Part shown: positions 1 to 10,879 of the stretch, piece after piece
Layout of the letters: the number at the start of each line of letters is the position of its first letter
Position numbering within the stretch: position 1 is the stretch's first letter
Position numbers and translations under genes: made by a program
Source of the DNA: Cavia porcellus
Taxonomy: Eukaryota; Chordata; Mammalia; Rodentia; Caviidae
Length of the DNA stretch: 64,000 bases
NCBI RefSeq assembly: GCF_034190915.1
Contig: NW_026947503.1
Span: 18,694,532 to 18,758,531 of the forward strand
Reading direction: 5' to 3'
Notes under the pieces: model-generated
Told to the model about the DNA's origin: nothing
The model's input: the letters and a program-made list of their open reading frames with translations, nothing else
The model's database searches: none

Positions 1-470
1 AAATATAGCTACATTTAGGGTTATTGATAGAATAAATATACATTAAACAGAGAAGGCTTAATTTTGCCTCTTGAAAAGATGGTAAAACATGTTTTTTCTT
101 TCCTTATTTTCTGAATATTTATTGTAGAAAACTTGTAAATGCATGCAATTCTCTTCCTTATGAAATGTATAAGGATTCTTCTGAAAATGAATTCCTTGAC
201 AACTCGATGATCAGGAATGTCTTTCTTAAAATCTTCAGTAACATATTTCTAAAATCCAAATACAAAAGAAGAGAGCATTCTTACCTCTGGTGACCTATAG
301 GAGGTGAGAATCTTTCATCATTGGATGTTTCCTTAAATTTGCAAAGCTGCTCCTTGTCATAAGATATAAAAAGATCAGATTCTTCCGGGATAGAGACAAA
401 TGTATTAACACCGATGATCATATTATATAGGATATTTATCAAGAAAAACCATGGCGATCTAATACATTAT
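1..470. other. AT-rich stretch, nothing recognised
   Basis: I see no coding pattern, repeat or RNA gene here. It runs up to the T-rich tail of an ID element. Confidence 0.5.
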
Positions 471-560
471 TTTTGTTGTTGTTTTTGGTACTAGGAATCA
501 AACTCAAGATCTTGCGCTTGCCAGGTAGGTGCTTATGCCACCGAGCTATAGTCCTAGCTC
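471..560 (-). mobile_element. ID SINE (tRNA-derived), diverged, antisense
   Basis: Read on the minus strand this is a tRNA-Ala-like SINE of the ID family. On the plus strand a T-rich tail (ttttgttgtt) is followed by the complement of the B box and then of the A box (gagctata near 543). Several changes from the best ID copies in the window (38183, 39693, 52773) show it is old. It carries no coding capacity. The identity is established by comparison within the window and from knowledge of ID SINEs. Confidence 0.75.
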
Positions 561-3437
561 TAAATAGCTTTCCTAAATTCTGTATGAGATAAAGTTAACA
601 TGTTTATATTGAAAATTGTTTCATCAATATGTAAGATGATATTTTTATGAAACAGAAACTTAAAAAGGTTCATTTTCAAGATAAAAATTTTAACTCCAAG
701 TGGAAAAGTACCAGTAGACAAAATCGCTTAGTTGCCTTCAGAGGTAATCATACATCTGAAAAGAGATCCTAAAAAGGCGAAAGAGATAAACTGTCAATAA
801 AGTGTGACTTCACTGTGCTAACTCTGAGTGGAAAAGCACTGACAGCAGTGACTTACCTGTGGCATAGTAACCTGCCTCTAAACTCACAAAATGTTTGCAG
901 AGAGAGTGGCCCAAAGGAATATGTGGAAGTGAAAATCCAGCAAGCTTCCCCCAAGAACTCAGTCAGTGAGGAACAGAGGGAAGGTATCTGCACACTAGGG
1001 GTTAATTTGCTCACTGTAGCTGGGCCTGGTGATGTAGTTTTAGCTATGCAAGATTGCATTAAAGCTTCTTTTTCGTTACTCTTCTGTCTCTGAGTTCGCT
1101 CCGTGGCTCTGAGTTAGTGAACGCATTTCTTAAATACATAAAATGTAAATCCCTTTGAAGAAATAGAATTCAGTGTTTCTCAATTTGCTTGGCATTAGAA
1201 GAAATGTTTTTCATAAGTTATCTATCAGAATAATGATCCTTAAACTAGGCCATTAAGAATGCTAATGTGCACTGCTTGTTGAATTATTTTGTAAGATAAA
1301 TAGGCTATTTCATTTTGTATACAGTCTGAGCAATTAATGTGTCTCAGTAAGTATCCATTTCTTAAAGAAATAAATCAAATTTTAGTTCATTTTCCTTGAT
1401 TTAATTCATAACTTTGCATATTGAAAGCAAGGAACACGCTATTAAACAGAGAGAAAGAAAGAGAGAGTAAGAGACAGAGAAGGCAAAATAAATTATACTT
1501 ATTATAGATGTTTACTAAAAGTAGGAATATAAAAAGAAATACAAAGGTAATATTCAAGAATAAAAAATGTATTTGAACCATTCTGTGTTGAGCCTCCATA
1601 GGTTTACATATCATTTGGGGTAGGTTAAAGAAAGCTGTTTCTCAGTGACCCATTTAACTGTACATCTAAGCGTCAATGTGTCAAAACTATTTTTCAAAAA
1701 TAGAACGTATAAAGACAGCATTACTTAATAACCTCTTTAAATGTGCTGAAAAAATGTGACAAAGATCAAAGCCAAAATCACTCTACACAAAGCAGACAAA
1801 CACAGACACAAATTGGAATTCGTGAGTTTCAAAAGTAAACATGGAAACAAAACTTTTGTAAATGCAGAGGGGAGGAGAGGTTGAAGGGAGGGCATGAGAA
1901 TGGGAGGAAAAATGAACAAGATATATCATGTATAGGTGCATACTCGACAATTAATGTGATCACTATGTACATGTAAAACATGCCAATAAAATCTTACTTT
2001 AAAAACAGGAAACTTCTGAATATTCAGAGTAATAAATTACATTTTGTCTTTTATATGAGTCAAACATTTCATCAAGATTCACATAATGGGAACCTCTTGT
2101 TAGTTATCAGTTGTTCTGGCTCAGCCTGCTTTATTTCTCTTCTGTGCTCTGACTGTTCTCTTTTATCCATACCTTCTTCTAATTGCCAAATCTATTTATT
2201 ATAAACCTGGAGAGCCTGTTTTGAAGAGTCTCACTTAGCTTTCCTAGAAGTGCCCTGGAGGTTAGATCTCTTAGAAATCAACTTATTCTTGGATTAACAG
2301 TGCCAACATACTATACAGAAGAAATGACCTAGTATCATTGCCAAATATTCCAAACTGTTACAAATTGCCTTCTTCATGAGACTTACTACTTGATAAATCT
2401 TTTATATAGTATTGTACCCTGCACTGAAATAGCTTTTCAAATCAAAGAAATTTATCTGGAAAATGATGATGACACATAATAGTTTGTGATCTTTTGTACA
2501 ACATTGAACTTATTTTGAACCTTTTTCTCTTTCCAATAAATCAAACAAAGGTGATAATTTATAGAGTACAAGATCATAGCTAAACAAAGGATAACCCATG
2601 AGTTAAGCATCAGATGTACATTCTAAGACACCTGGATTTACATGGTCAGCCTCTGCTGCTGTCCTTGGTTTAGTAGCAGGGGCTGGCAAGAGGTCAGCCT
2701 CCAGAATTTCTAGTCACTTCATCCTTGTTTGCTGGAAGACACAATGACAGAAACAATGAGCAGTTGGCCTTGCTGCTCAGCCTCATCTTCACTTCTTGTA
2801 GGGCAAGAGGGACCAATCAAAAAAGCAGAAAGCCACCTATTGGGTCAGATCACAATACTTAGAATCTATAGGCAGATTTTTATATTCTTCATTTTTTTAA
2901 ATAAAAAATTATTTTTACATATGTAAAACTTCTAAAATGTTTTATAAGTAAGATTTCCAGGCTATGATATACAGTATTTTCTAGAATGAGAGGTGTAGAA
3001 GAATGATAGAAAACCTTTGACAGGAGACATTGGGGAGCACATGGTTTCCATCCAGTGTTTCTTTAGCCTCTGCTATTTGTGTGCTGATTGCTGCTGTAGA
3101 GAAAACTATACTCTTTTCTTCCTGGATAATCAAAAATTGATAATTTCAGTAATAGCTTTTAGAAAGAGATAATGATTACATGTGATGGGAAGACAACAGG
3201 TGCAATCAGAAATAATTTTACTTAAATCTCAGGTTTCTTTTCATCAGAATAAAATAAGACAAAAAGGATCTTAATTTATTTGTTGTCAACCAAATAATAG
3301 CACAGATTCATCAATACATTTTAATTAAATAATTAAAATGACTTACTTCCATTGTCACATGATTCAGAAAAAAATTGCATTTATCTTTCAGAAACACAGG
3401 GGCAGGCAATGGATATATTAGTACGTATTTTCATAAG

Positions 3438-3440
<3 letters not shown>
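561..3440. other. AT-rich unique sequence
   Basis: No gene is supported. The short frame at 815-1093 (92 aa) has no recognisable motif and no family resemblance. A purine-rich stretch followed by ATG/TACATG-type sequence at about 1860-1990 resembles the 3' end of an old L1, but is too diverged to call firmly. Confidence 0.45.

Positions 3441-3481
<41 letters not shown>
3441..3481. repeat. (TA)n microsatellite
   Basis: About 20 uninterrupted TA dinucleotides. The short frame across it, which encodes alternating Tyr and Ile, is a by-product of the repeat. Confidence 0.97.
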
Positions 3482-3483
<2 letters not shown>

Positions 3484-5257
3484 TCTAGTTCTATAATTTA
3501 CTTATATGGTATCATCATAACAAAAACATTCATTTTTTATGACAGGTGTCTCCTACCCCTGAGCCACAAACTGGTAGCAGTCAAGTTTATTTGCACATGG
3601 GCCATAAAGAGGTTATAGGCAGGCAAACCAGCAAAATTTCATCTGTAGTTATCACTTGATTTCCATCTGATCTCTGCCTCCTCTCAGATTCTTCTCCTGT
3701 TAGGGTCTTACAGAAGTGTGAATCCTGCTGTAAACTGCCTGTACCAAGGATCTAGGTTGTGCACCCACTATGAACATCTGATCCAGAAACTCTGCCTCCT
3801 CACATTCCCCAAACCTGGTCCAGACAAATATAATTACGCTCATATAAGAATAACTATCAGCACATTGTCTTTTTAGATACAAAGATGTTTAGTGAAATAA
3901 ATATGTGAATTACAAATGTGGTTTAGATGTATAGAAGCCCAAATAAGTTGATGACAAGAATCTAGAGAGATATAAAGTTTTAATATACAATTCTTCTGGA
4001 ATAACAAAAAAATCAGCACTCATGAATGTGCAGTGAAATCTGGGAATATTTTAATTTCAGAATGCCTATTTATTCATAAAGTGCTTATTTCTACAATGCC
4101 AGAATTCAATTTATTCTGCAATGATGATATTGTAGTTGAAAATGCAAGTCATTATGTGGGCACAACATCTTCAAATCAATAAATTGGCTTAAGGGTTTCC
4201 TATATGCATCATATAAAACATCCTTAAAATAATGTATAAGTATGGAAGAGTAAAAAATGCATAACACAAAAATCCTTACACAAATTTGTTATATTCTCCT
4301 TTTTTATTGGAGAAAAATTTCCACCTGTATGAAGAAATTATTTTAAAATCTGAATATTTTCTTTAGACATTTAATTTTAAAATTATGGATTGTACTTGCT
4401 TGTTCACATATCATGGGTTTATCCATAGATTTTAGTTTTAAAGATTTAAATCTTGCTTCATAAGCTTATACCATTCTAATAAAACCATAAACTATATTTC
4501 CAGTGAATAATTTTATTGAGTATACATGTTCAAATATCACAGGTATTAAAACTAAACCTCAATTTCAGGAAGAATTTACTATGTTTTAAAGTGGATTGTG
4601 CTTGATCCCCTTAGAGACTTACTGAATTAGATTTTAAAAGTGTTTTCAATCTTTATGGCTTTAAAAAATATTTCAATTTTGGATTCACAAATAAAATTCA
4701 ACTATGTACAAAGTAGAATTAAATAAAAATAAGCATATAAAAACATATAAATTTAGAAAGACTCATGATGAATAAATTTATTATTTCCATATCCATTTTA
4801 TAAATTTATTTCTGTTCAGTTTTATGTAGTTTTCACTCTCTATTAATAGGATGTGAAGTCCTTTTTGCTTTACAAGAAACAAGTAATGTAAACCAATTTT
4901 ATAAAAATATGGAAATATCTCTGAATATTTTCTAGATTCATAAGTCTGCAAGGGTGTTTGAACTAAAAAGACCTGTTGTTCTTCATTTGCTGAAAAGTTT
5001 AAGTTTCACATATTAAAATCAAAATTAAATTTTACAAATAATATACATTACTGGACAATTATTGGACAGTTCAGTTGGAATTTTTACCATTCATTGCAAA
5101 CGTTGTGACCACATTTGTTTAATGTGTCTTGGATGTAAGAGAATATCTAGCCAACAAGATTATCAAAATAAACCCAAAAAATGGGTATGATTGTGTTTGC
5201 AAAATGAGAAAAAAATGTGTAGTGAAGTCAAGCTTTGATAAATATCTCCCCTAGTTT
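3482..5257. other. AT-rich unique sequence
   Basis: No coding frame of note, no SINE and no clear LINE remnant could be recognised in this stretch. Confidence 0.45.
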
Positions 5258-5413
5258 ATTTTTTTTTTAACTTTATTTGAAACAGGGTCTTACAATGTAG
5301 TTCAGACTGGCCTTGAACTATGCATATAGCCTAGTGTGGCCTCAAACTCCTGGCCATCCTCCTGCCTCAGGGTCCCAATCACTAGGATTATAGGTGTGCC
5401 CTACTATACCCAG
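5258..5413 (-). mobile_element. B1 SINE (7SL-derived), antisense
   Basis: A T-run at 5258-5268 is followed by the antisense B1 body: the complement of the GAGAC...CTG 3' part, then cttgaact, cctgcctcag and attataggtgtgcc. These are the standard antisense 7SL/B1 landmarks. It is moderately diverged, with an extra block (gcatatagcctagtgtggcc) in the middle that resembles the internal duplication of rodent B1. No clean target-site duplication was found. Confidence 0.85.
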
Positions 5414-8020
5414 AACACTTTTCTTTTGGCTTTTTATTTCTACTTTATAATTAGTCTGTCTTGTATTTTCAGATCTATTTATAATATTGTTTATATCTTT
5501 TATACATAATATTTGGGGTTCTAGTTATATTGAAGGTTTTTACACTAAATTAAAAACTAGATGAGATAAGAAATTATCACGGTTTCTTAAATGTTTTGTT
5601 TTAATACTTAAATGTACCTGCTCTAATTCAATACTACTCCATGTAGTGATGTCAAAGAACAAAGGAAGTGCTTAGTGTTTATTTCACAAACATAATAAGA
5701 TAAGAGATTAGGTCTTGGAAAAGCTGGCTAGGGTAGCAGAGGTGACCAATTAATTACAGGATCTTGGAAACAAGTGCAGAAAGTTTTCCAAAGCTCTGCA
5801 GTAGATTTGTGAGAACTCCATCAGGTTTTCAGTAAGATGGTCTCAACCATAGTCACCCTGACACATGTGATCCCAACACCGCTTCTCAAAACTTGTATGC
5901 AAAAATTCTTCTCTGTTTCAAGATTGAGATAATATAAAGGTTGCAACTACACCATAAAGAACTTGCTATCAACTTTCCACTATAGCCTGTACTGCATTTC
6001 CCAGATACAACATGTACTTTTATTTTATTTTTTATCTTCTTTTTAACTTTACTTGGTCCAAGTTTTCTCTGAAGAGGCAGTTTCTCCTCCACTCTTCATT
6101 TTTAGTTCCTAAAATAAACTCAGTCACTGATATTTGCACATTTTGTTCAATTCTCTGTTTAAGACAAGAACAACTTGGAATGCAACTCCAGAGACAGGCA
6201 AAAAAGCCAAAACACAGTAACACTGTGTTAGTGAGCCGATTTCAGAAGCAAGCTATGTGGTAACAAATCATTTCCTTGAAATTTGTAGGTCTTTAACTTC
6301 CTTTAAATGTGTTTAACACTTGTGGTCTAAGATCAAGAGTGTGATTATAAATAGCACTTTGCTCTTGAGTGTGTAAGTGGGCGTGCAGTGATGTGCAGGG
6401 CCTAAAATCAGTCTGGTGTTACAATGAACATAGCACTTAGGCTGAGTTATAAGGTCGTTGAATCCATACAGCCAATTAGCTTAACATTGTAACTGCTAAC
6501 ACAGAGAAAAGAATAAAGCGTTCAGACAAGAATATTAAATCAGAAAAGAATAATAATTAAAAAAAAAAGCTCCTTAGTCAAAATACATAAGACAACATCC
6601 CCTCCTTGTCTCAGGGCTGACTTTTGAAATGTAGATTATGCAAGTTTCCTTTAAATTTAATTTGCTTTGAAATCTACTCCCTGAGTAGCTGACTTTCCTT
6701 GAACTGTAGATTTCAAAGCTTAAACCCAAATTGGTTATTTCAACCCTAAGGAGCCACCTGTGCTAGGTTATCACTGGATAACTGAACAGCTTCCTATGTT
6801 CTGCTTGACCATAAAAGACAAAGACCAGGATTGCATTCTAGCAATTCTTTTTTGGGGCTGCCTCTCAGGAACCTAATGGGAGCTGTTTTGCTATTTGTAT
6901 TCATAATAAGCACTTTCTTAATTTTCTCTTTTTTTCCTGTGATTTCATTCTTCAGCTTCATAAGACAAGAGGCTTAGTTTGTCTGGTGATATGTGTTTCC
7001 GGAAGTACCACACCCATTGTGGGATGTTCCCCTCCAGCTTTTCTCCATTTGTCTTTTTTCTTTCCCTGTCTACAACTTCTGTTAATTGTCTTTGCATTTG
7101 GTAGGTGAGCAACATTTGCACTCTTTTCACTGAATAGCCTTGTGCCATTTTTGTTACATCCCTGCTGTCAGAGCAAAACAAAAACAAAACCAAAAACAAA
7201 TTTAAAAAATTGGGCACTGTCATAATAGAGAAAATATATGCTTAGGATGACTGCGATTCTTAAAGTACTTAGTGCTGGTGTCATTGGAAGACTCTGCCTC
7301 AATTCTCCTGTCTTGGAAATCAGTTTCCTTTCTGATTTGATGATTGACTGGTGAGGGAATAATCTGAGCTCTTTATTTTCTTGGCCTCCCAACACTCATT
7401 TCTCCCAAGCAGGTTGTTCCATTAATACATCACATGCATTGATGAGAATAAATTTCTTTCACTGCTAAAGTCTCTCAAGCCCAACTTTGTCTGTTCTTCT
7501 TTCTTTTCTCTCTTACTTTTGAGATTGATTCTGCTGAAGAGCAGAGCCTAACTCTGAGTTTTTAGTTTCGATTGTCCTTCTGTCTTCAGTGTAGTAAGGT
7601 TTGAGCTACAGTGCTAACTCCCATAGGTAAAGTTACTGTGCTTTACATAGATAACCATTATCAGATGAGTTTTTTCATGCCTAAGGGGGAAGGATATTTT
7701 TGGATGTCTAGTGTCCCCTCCTCCAGTACGCCTCCCTGAGGAGGTACTGTCCACAAACATATTACTAGAAATCATGTCTTCTTGGTAGGAATAAGGAAGA
7801 CTATTAGGCTTTTGAGATGACATCCTTATTGCACAGACAATTTTATTGATAAAACAGAAAACAGCTTTAGGGAATCTCATGAGTGACAAATTTAGGCAAA
7901 ATATATTTTAAGATTGCTTATAGATGCAGGTTTCAAATATCTAGGAGACTGTCCTTTGTCATGTGTTCTCTCTGGAGTACATGACAAGGCTGGCAACCAA
8001 ATTCTACATTAAAAAATGTT
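5414..8020. other. AT-rich unique sequence
   Basis: Short frames at 5886-6263, 6945-7395 and 7614-7889 have no recognisable domain and overlap on opposite strands, as expected of chance frames. No repeat family was recognised. Confidence 0.45.
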
Positions 8021-8430
8021 TCCTGATGTGAGTAAGCATGCGCACTCCTGATGCAAACAAGCAGTACCTTCCCCAGTGTGAATAAGCAGGCTCTCCTCTG
8101 ACGTGAGCAAGCTGGTCCAAGATCAATGCATGGTGACACTTCTTCTGATGCTTGCAAGTGTGACCATGTTGGATCCACAATGTCTACCCTTGATCTGAGA
8201 AACATGGCTGTGCTGGATGCAGGGTAGCCCACTCCACACAAGCAAGCAGGCCTGAAGCAGGTCATGGTGATCCTCCCCAGTGTAAGCAAGAAGGCCATGC
8301 CAGACATGCTGTATCCTCCACCCCCATACAGAGTGTGAGTGAGCAGGACTCAACTGGATGTGTGGAACATCTCCCTGTGAGCAAGCAGGAGATAAAGGAC
8401 ACCCTCCTGATGCCAGGGAGTAGTCTTCCA
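8021..8430. repeat. Degenerate tandem repeat, 25-bp period at its start
   Basis: The motif GTGAGCAAGCAGG and close variants start at 8028, 8053, 8078 and 8103, which is an exact 25-bp spacing. Further copies lie at about 8238, 8282, 8335 and 8377, at wider and uneven spacing (42-53 bp). The block is GC-richer than its flanks and lies just left of an A-run at 8526-8543. The two longest overlapping minus-strand frames here (7933-8307, 124 aa; 8123-8650, 175 aa) lie across this repeat. They contain no domain I recognise and are best read as repeat-driven open frames. Origin unknown: it could be a minisatellite or part of an LTR or L1 5' UTR monomer array. Confidence 0.65.
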
Positions 8431-8859
8431 CCCACTCCAGGCTAGCTCTACATTTTAGTTTCCCATAGTTTAGGCAGTAAAGGCAAAGATTAACCAAATG
8501 ACCTAATTCTGGATAAGGACAATAACTGGGGAGGAAAAAAAAAAAAAAAAAAGCTGTCAGACTCTGTGACTGTTGATGGTAATTCCAACAGTTCACTTGA
8601 AACCCCTCCATGTGGAGTGTATTCAGCAGATACCTGAGGGCTGATTGCATTTCTCATCTATGAACAGGAACAAGGATACACCTAGGTTTGGACAATAACC
8701 AAAACTTGGACTAAATGGACAAAAATGCTTCTAGTACAGGGAGGGGACTTCAAAACCATAGGTTCTACAGCTGGACCAAAATAATCAACACAAGGTGGAT
8801 TCTATGACTGCACATTTTGAAAATGAACCACATAATCAGTAGCACATTTTTTCTTTGAT
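8431..8859. other. Unassigned sequence with an A-run
   Basis: Contains an 18-base A-run at 8526-8543 and otherwise no identifiable element. The sequence just before 8860 may belong to the adjoining L1 remnant but is too diverged to assign. Confidence 0.4.
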
Positions 8860-9190
8860 TTGATCTGGGTTTTTAAAATCTATTTTGTATTATATTTATC
8901 TTTGTTTCATCAGGGCTTTGAAGATTTTTTCAATTTTTATGCACTTTGATTTTCTTTCCTTGTTTCTCTTTCCATTTTTTTCTCTTGCATTTTATCTTTA
9001 TTTTACTTCCATGCTTTTCTCTGTACTTGTCTTTTTTGTTCTTTAACTTGTCTATTCTTTCCTGAAACTGTTCATTAACAGTGATAATTTCATTTTATTC
9101 ATTAGAACATGCAATCTCAGTGTTCTCTCTTCTTTCTCATATTTTATTGAATAATTTTCTTATACTCTGGTTTGCCACCCCTTCTACAAA
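8860..9190 (-). pseudogene. L1 ORF1 coiled-coil region, inverted fragment
   Basis: Read on the minus strand this is A-rich with repeated Lys/Glu/Asn/Gln-type codons (for example complements of cagtttcaggaaagaatagac), resembling the coiled-coil part of L1 ORF1. It abuts plus-strand sequence that encodes the ORF1 RNA-binding and C-terminal part. The head-to-head arrangement fits an L1 5' inversion by twin priming. Assignment of this left half rests on composition and context rather than on a clear motif, so it is less secure than the right half. Confidence 0.45.
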
Positions 9191-9194
9191 CAAT

Positions 9195-9790
9195 TCAAGA
9201 TGACATGCAGAAGCATAATTTAGGAGTAAGAAATGTGAGGGAAAAAGCAGGGGTCAACAGACATCAAATACAAAGGCTATTACAGAAATACTTACAGAAA
9301 ACTTTTCAAGCATAGAAAAAGGAAATGATATTCTGATAAGAGAGACATACAGAACTCCAAGCAGCTACAACCAAAATAAATCTACTCCCAGATATATAAT
9401 GACCAAGATCCAGAAATTCAACAGAAGAACAAAATATTAAAAGCTGCCAGAGAAAAGAAACAGGTCATCTCTAAAGGAAAACCCATCATAATCCTGCCAG
9501 ACTTCTTGACACAAACCATCCAATGAAAAAGAGGTTGTAGTGAAGTATTCCAAGTTCTGAAAGAAAATAACCTCCAACCCAGATTGATGTACCCTGAAAA
9601 ACTATGTATCAAAATTAATGGAGAAGAAGGATTCTTTCATATCAAAAAGGAACTGGAGGAGTTTGTGACCACCAATCCAACTCTACAAAAAATACTGAGG
9701 GACATTTTAGAGAGAGAGAGAAGAAGAAAAAAAAAAAAAAAAAAGACCATAGATTCAAGAACAGTGACAGAGAAAGCTCACTGAATGGGG
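9195..9790 (+). pseudogene. L1 ORF1p RNA-binding and C-terminal domain remnant
   Basis: ORF1p is the L1 RNA-binding chaperone that coats L1 RNA. The conceptual translation across 9250-9700 runs in the order expected of ORF1p: an EILTENFS-like segment, an ETYRTP-like segment, a LKAARE-like segment, then KPIIILPDF, MYPEKL and EFVTTNPTLQ. These correspond to the end of the RRM and the C-terminal domain. A stop codon interrupts it near 9524, so only the last piece (9584-9784, 66 aa) stays open. An A-run at 9728-9744 (preceded by an A/G-rich stretch) interrupts the end of the frame. It continues into ORF2-like sequence, so it is L1 rather than an ORF1-only relative, although a HAL1-type element cannot be excluded. 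Confidence 0.8.
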
Positions 9791-9879
9791 CAGATGGTGG
9801 AATGAAGGGAAAAGGTAGATAACCAATGACAGAAATATAGCATGGCAGAGATGAGGCAGAGAAGGTTGGCCGTAATCAC

Positions 9880-10300
9880 TAACCGAATGGCCTCGATACA
9901 CTAATAAAAAGAAACACAGGCAGAGTGGATCAGGAGATACGGTCCATGAAGATGCTCTATATAAGAAATATATTTAACATGAAAGAGGGCTTATGTACTG
10001 AAAAATCAGAGATGAAAAAATAATGCCCTGTGTGACAGAGAACCAGAAAAAAGTGGGGGTAGCTGCAGATTGGTTGGAAAGATATATCACTTTTATACAA
10101 TGGGGAAATACTCAGCCATAAGGAAGGAAAACCTTGAGGCTTTTGTAGGTAAATGGATACAACTTGATACCAAGTTCAAGGGTAAAAAGTTTCAGAACCA
10201 CTTAGCTAAATAGTGGGCTGCCTCCCTAATCTAAAAACTAAAGGAGTTAGTGGGATATAAAATGTACAGTGCACCCTGGGAAAGTGAAAGAAGAAGGAAT
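9880..10300 (+). pseudogene. L1 ORF2 remnant with large internal deletion
   Basis: About 9895-10010 resembles the start of L1 ORF2 (the endonuclease part: aaagaaacacaggcagagtgg, and agaaatatatttaac). By about 10080 the sequence is instead the extreme 3' end of ORF2 and the start of the 3' UTR (caatggggaaatactcagcc). Nearly all of the reverse transcriptase region is therefore missing. The deletion joins ORF2 head to tail within one orientation and the copy cannot encode a working protein. Confidence 0.6.
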
Positions 10301-10870
10301 TGTCTATATAGGGAAAGCAGAGGACACTGGTAACCTTGTGTCATGATTTGAAACCTATACTGCTTTCATCGCTCTGTTTGGTTTGATTATATTCTGTTCT
10401 AGTTTGTCTACTTATACTAGATTTGAGGGCATAAATAGCTATTCCAAAAATAGAAGGATTTACTACTACGACCATTTTAAATTTCCTATTAACTTAATCT
10501 GAAACTGTGTATTGCTTTCATTGCCTTGTCTTGACTGATTTTGTTTGAATCTTTTATATTAGAATATCAAGTCTGAGAGTGTAGGCAACTACTCTGAAGA
10601 TAATAAGATTCACTATGATCCCATTCTGGTTTGACTATTACCCTCTTTTGAAATCTTATGTCTCCAACGTTTTTTTAAATTAATTATTATTTTTTATTAA
10701 TTTTGTTTTTTATTAATTCTGTTCCTTATTGCTATGTTCAATTTTATGACACCTGATGATATGGCAATTCTATTGATGAAAACAAGAGACATTATGGTAA
10801 CCAATGTAGATTGCCTTGCATTGTTGTTTTAAATTATGTACTATGGCCATCCTTTTATTTTGAATGACCC
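10300..10870 (+). mobile_element. L1 3' UTR with about 147-bp repeat units
   Basis: T- and TG-rich sequence homologous to the 3' UTRs at 16.8-17.2, 44.4-45.1 (reverse) and 59.6-60.2 kb. Corresponding points fall at about 10469 and 10616 (147 bp apart), and a third unit at 10795 follows an AT-rich linker. The block with cactatgatccc near 10611 has a close match in reverse orientation near 44985, which ties the two loci to one L1 lineage. Confidence 0.7.
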
Positions 10871-10879
10871 CATTTATCT

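Noticed and set aside
8021..8430. CRISPR array
   Set aside because: Units are degenerate, there are no uniform spacers between identical repeats, no cas genes are present, and all context is mammalian.
8123..8650. 175-aa minus-strand open frame, the longest in the window
   Set aside because: It overlaps a tandem repeat array and another frame, has no recognisable domain and no splice or start context. It is better explained by the repeat.
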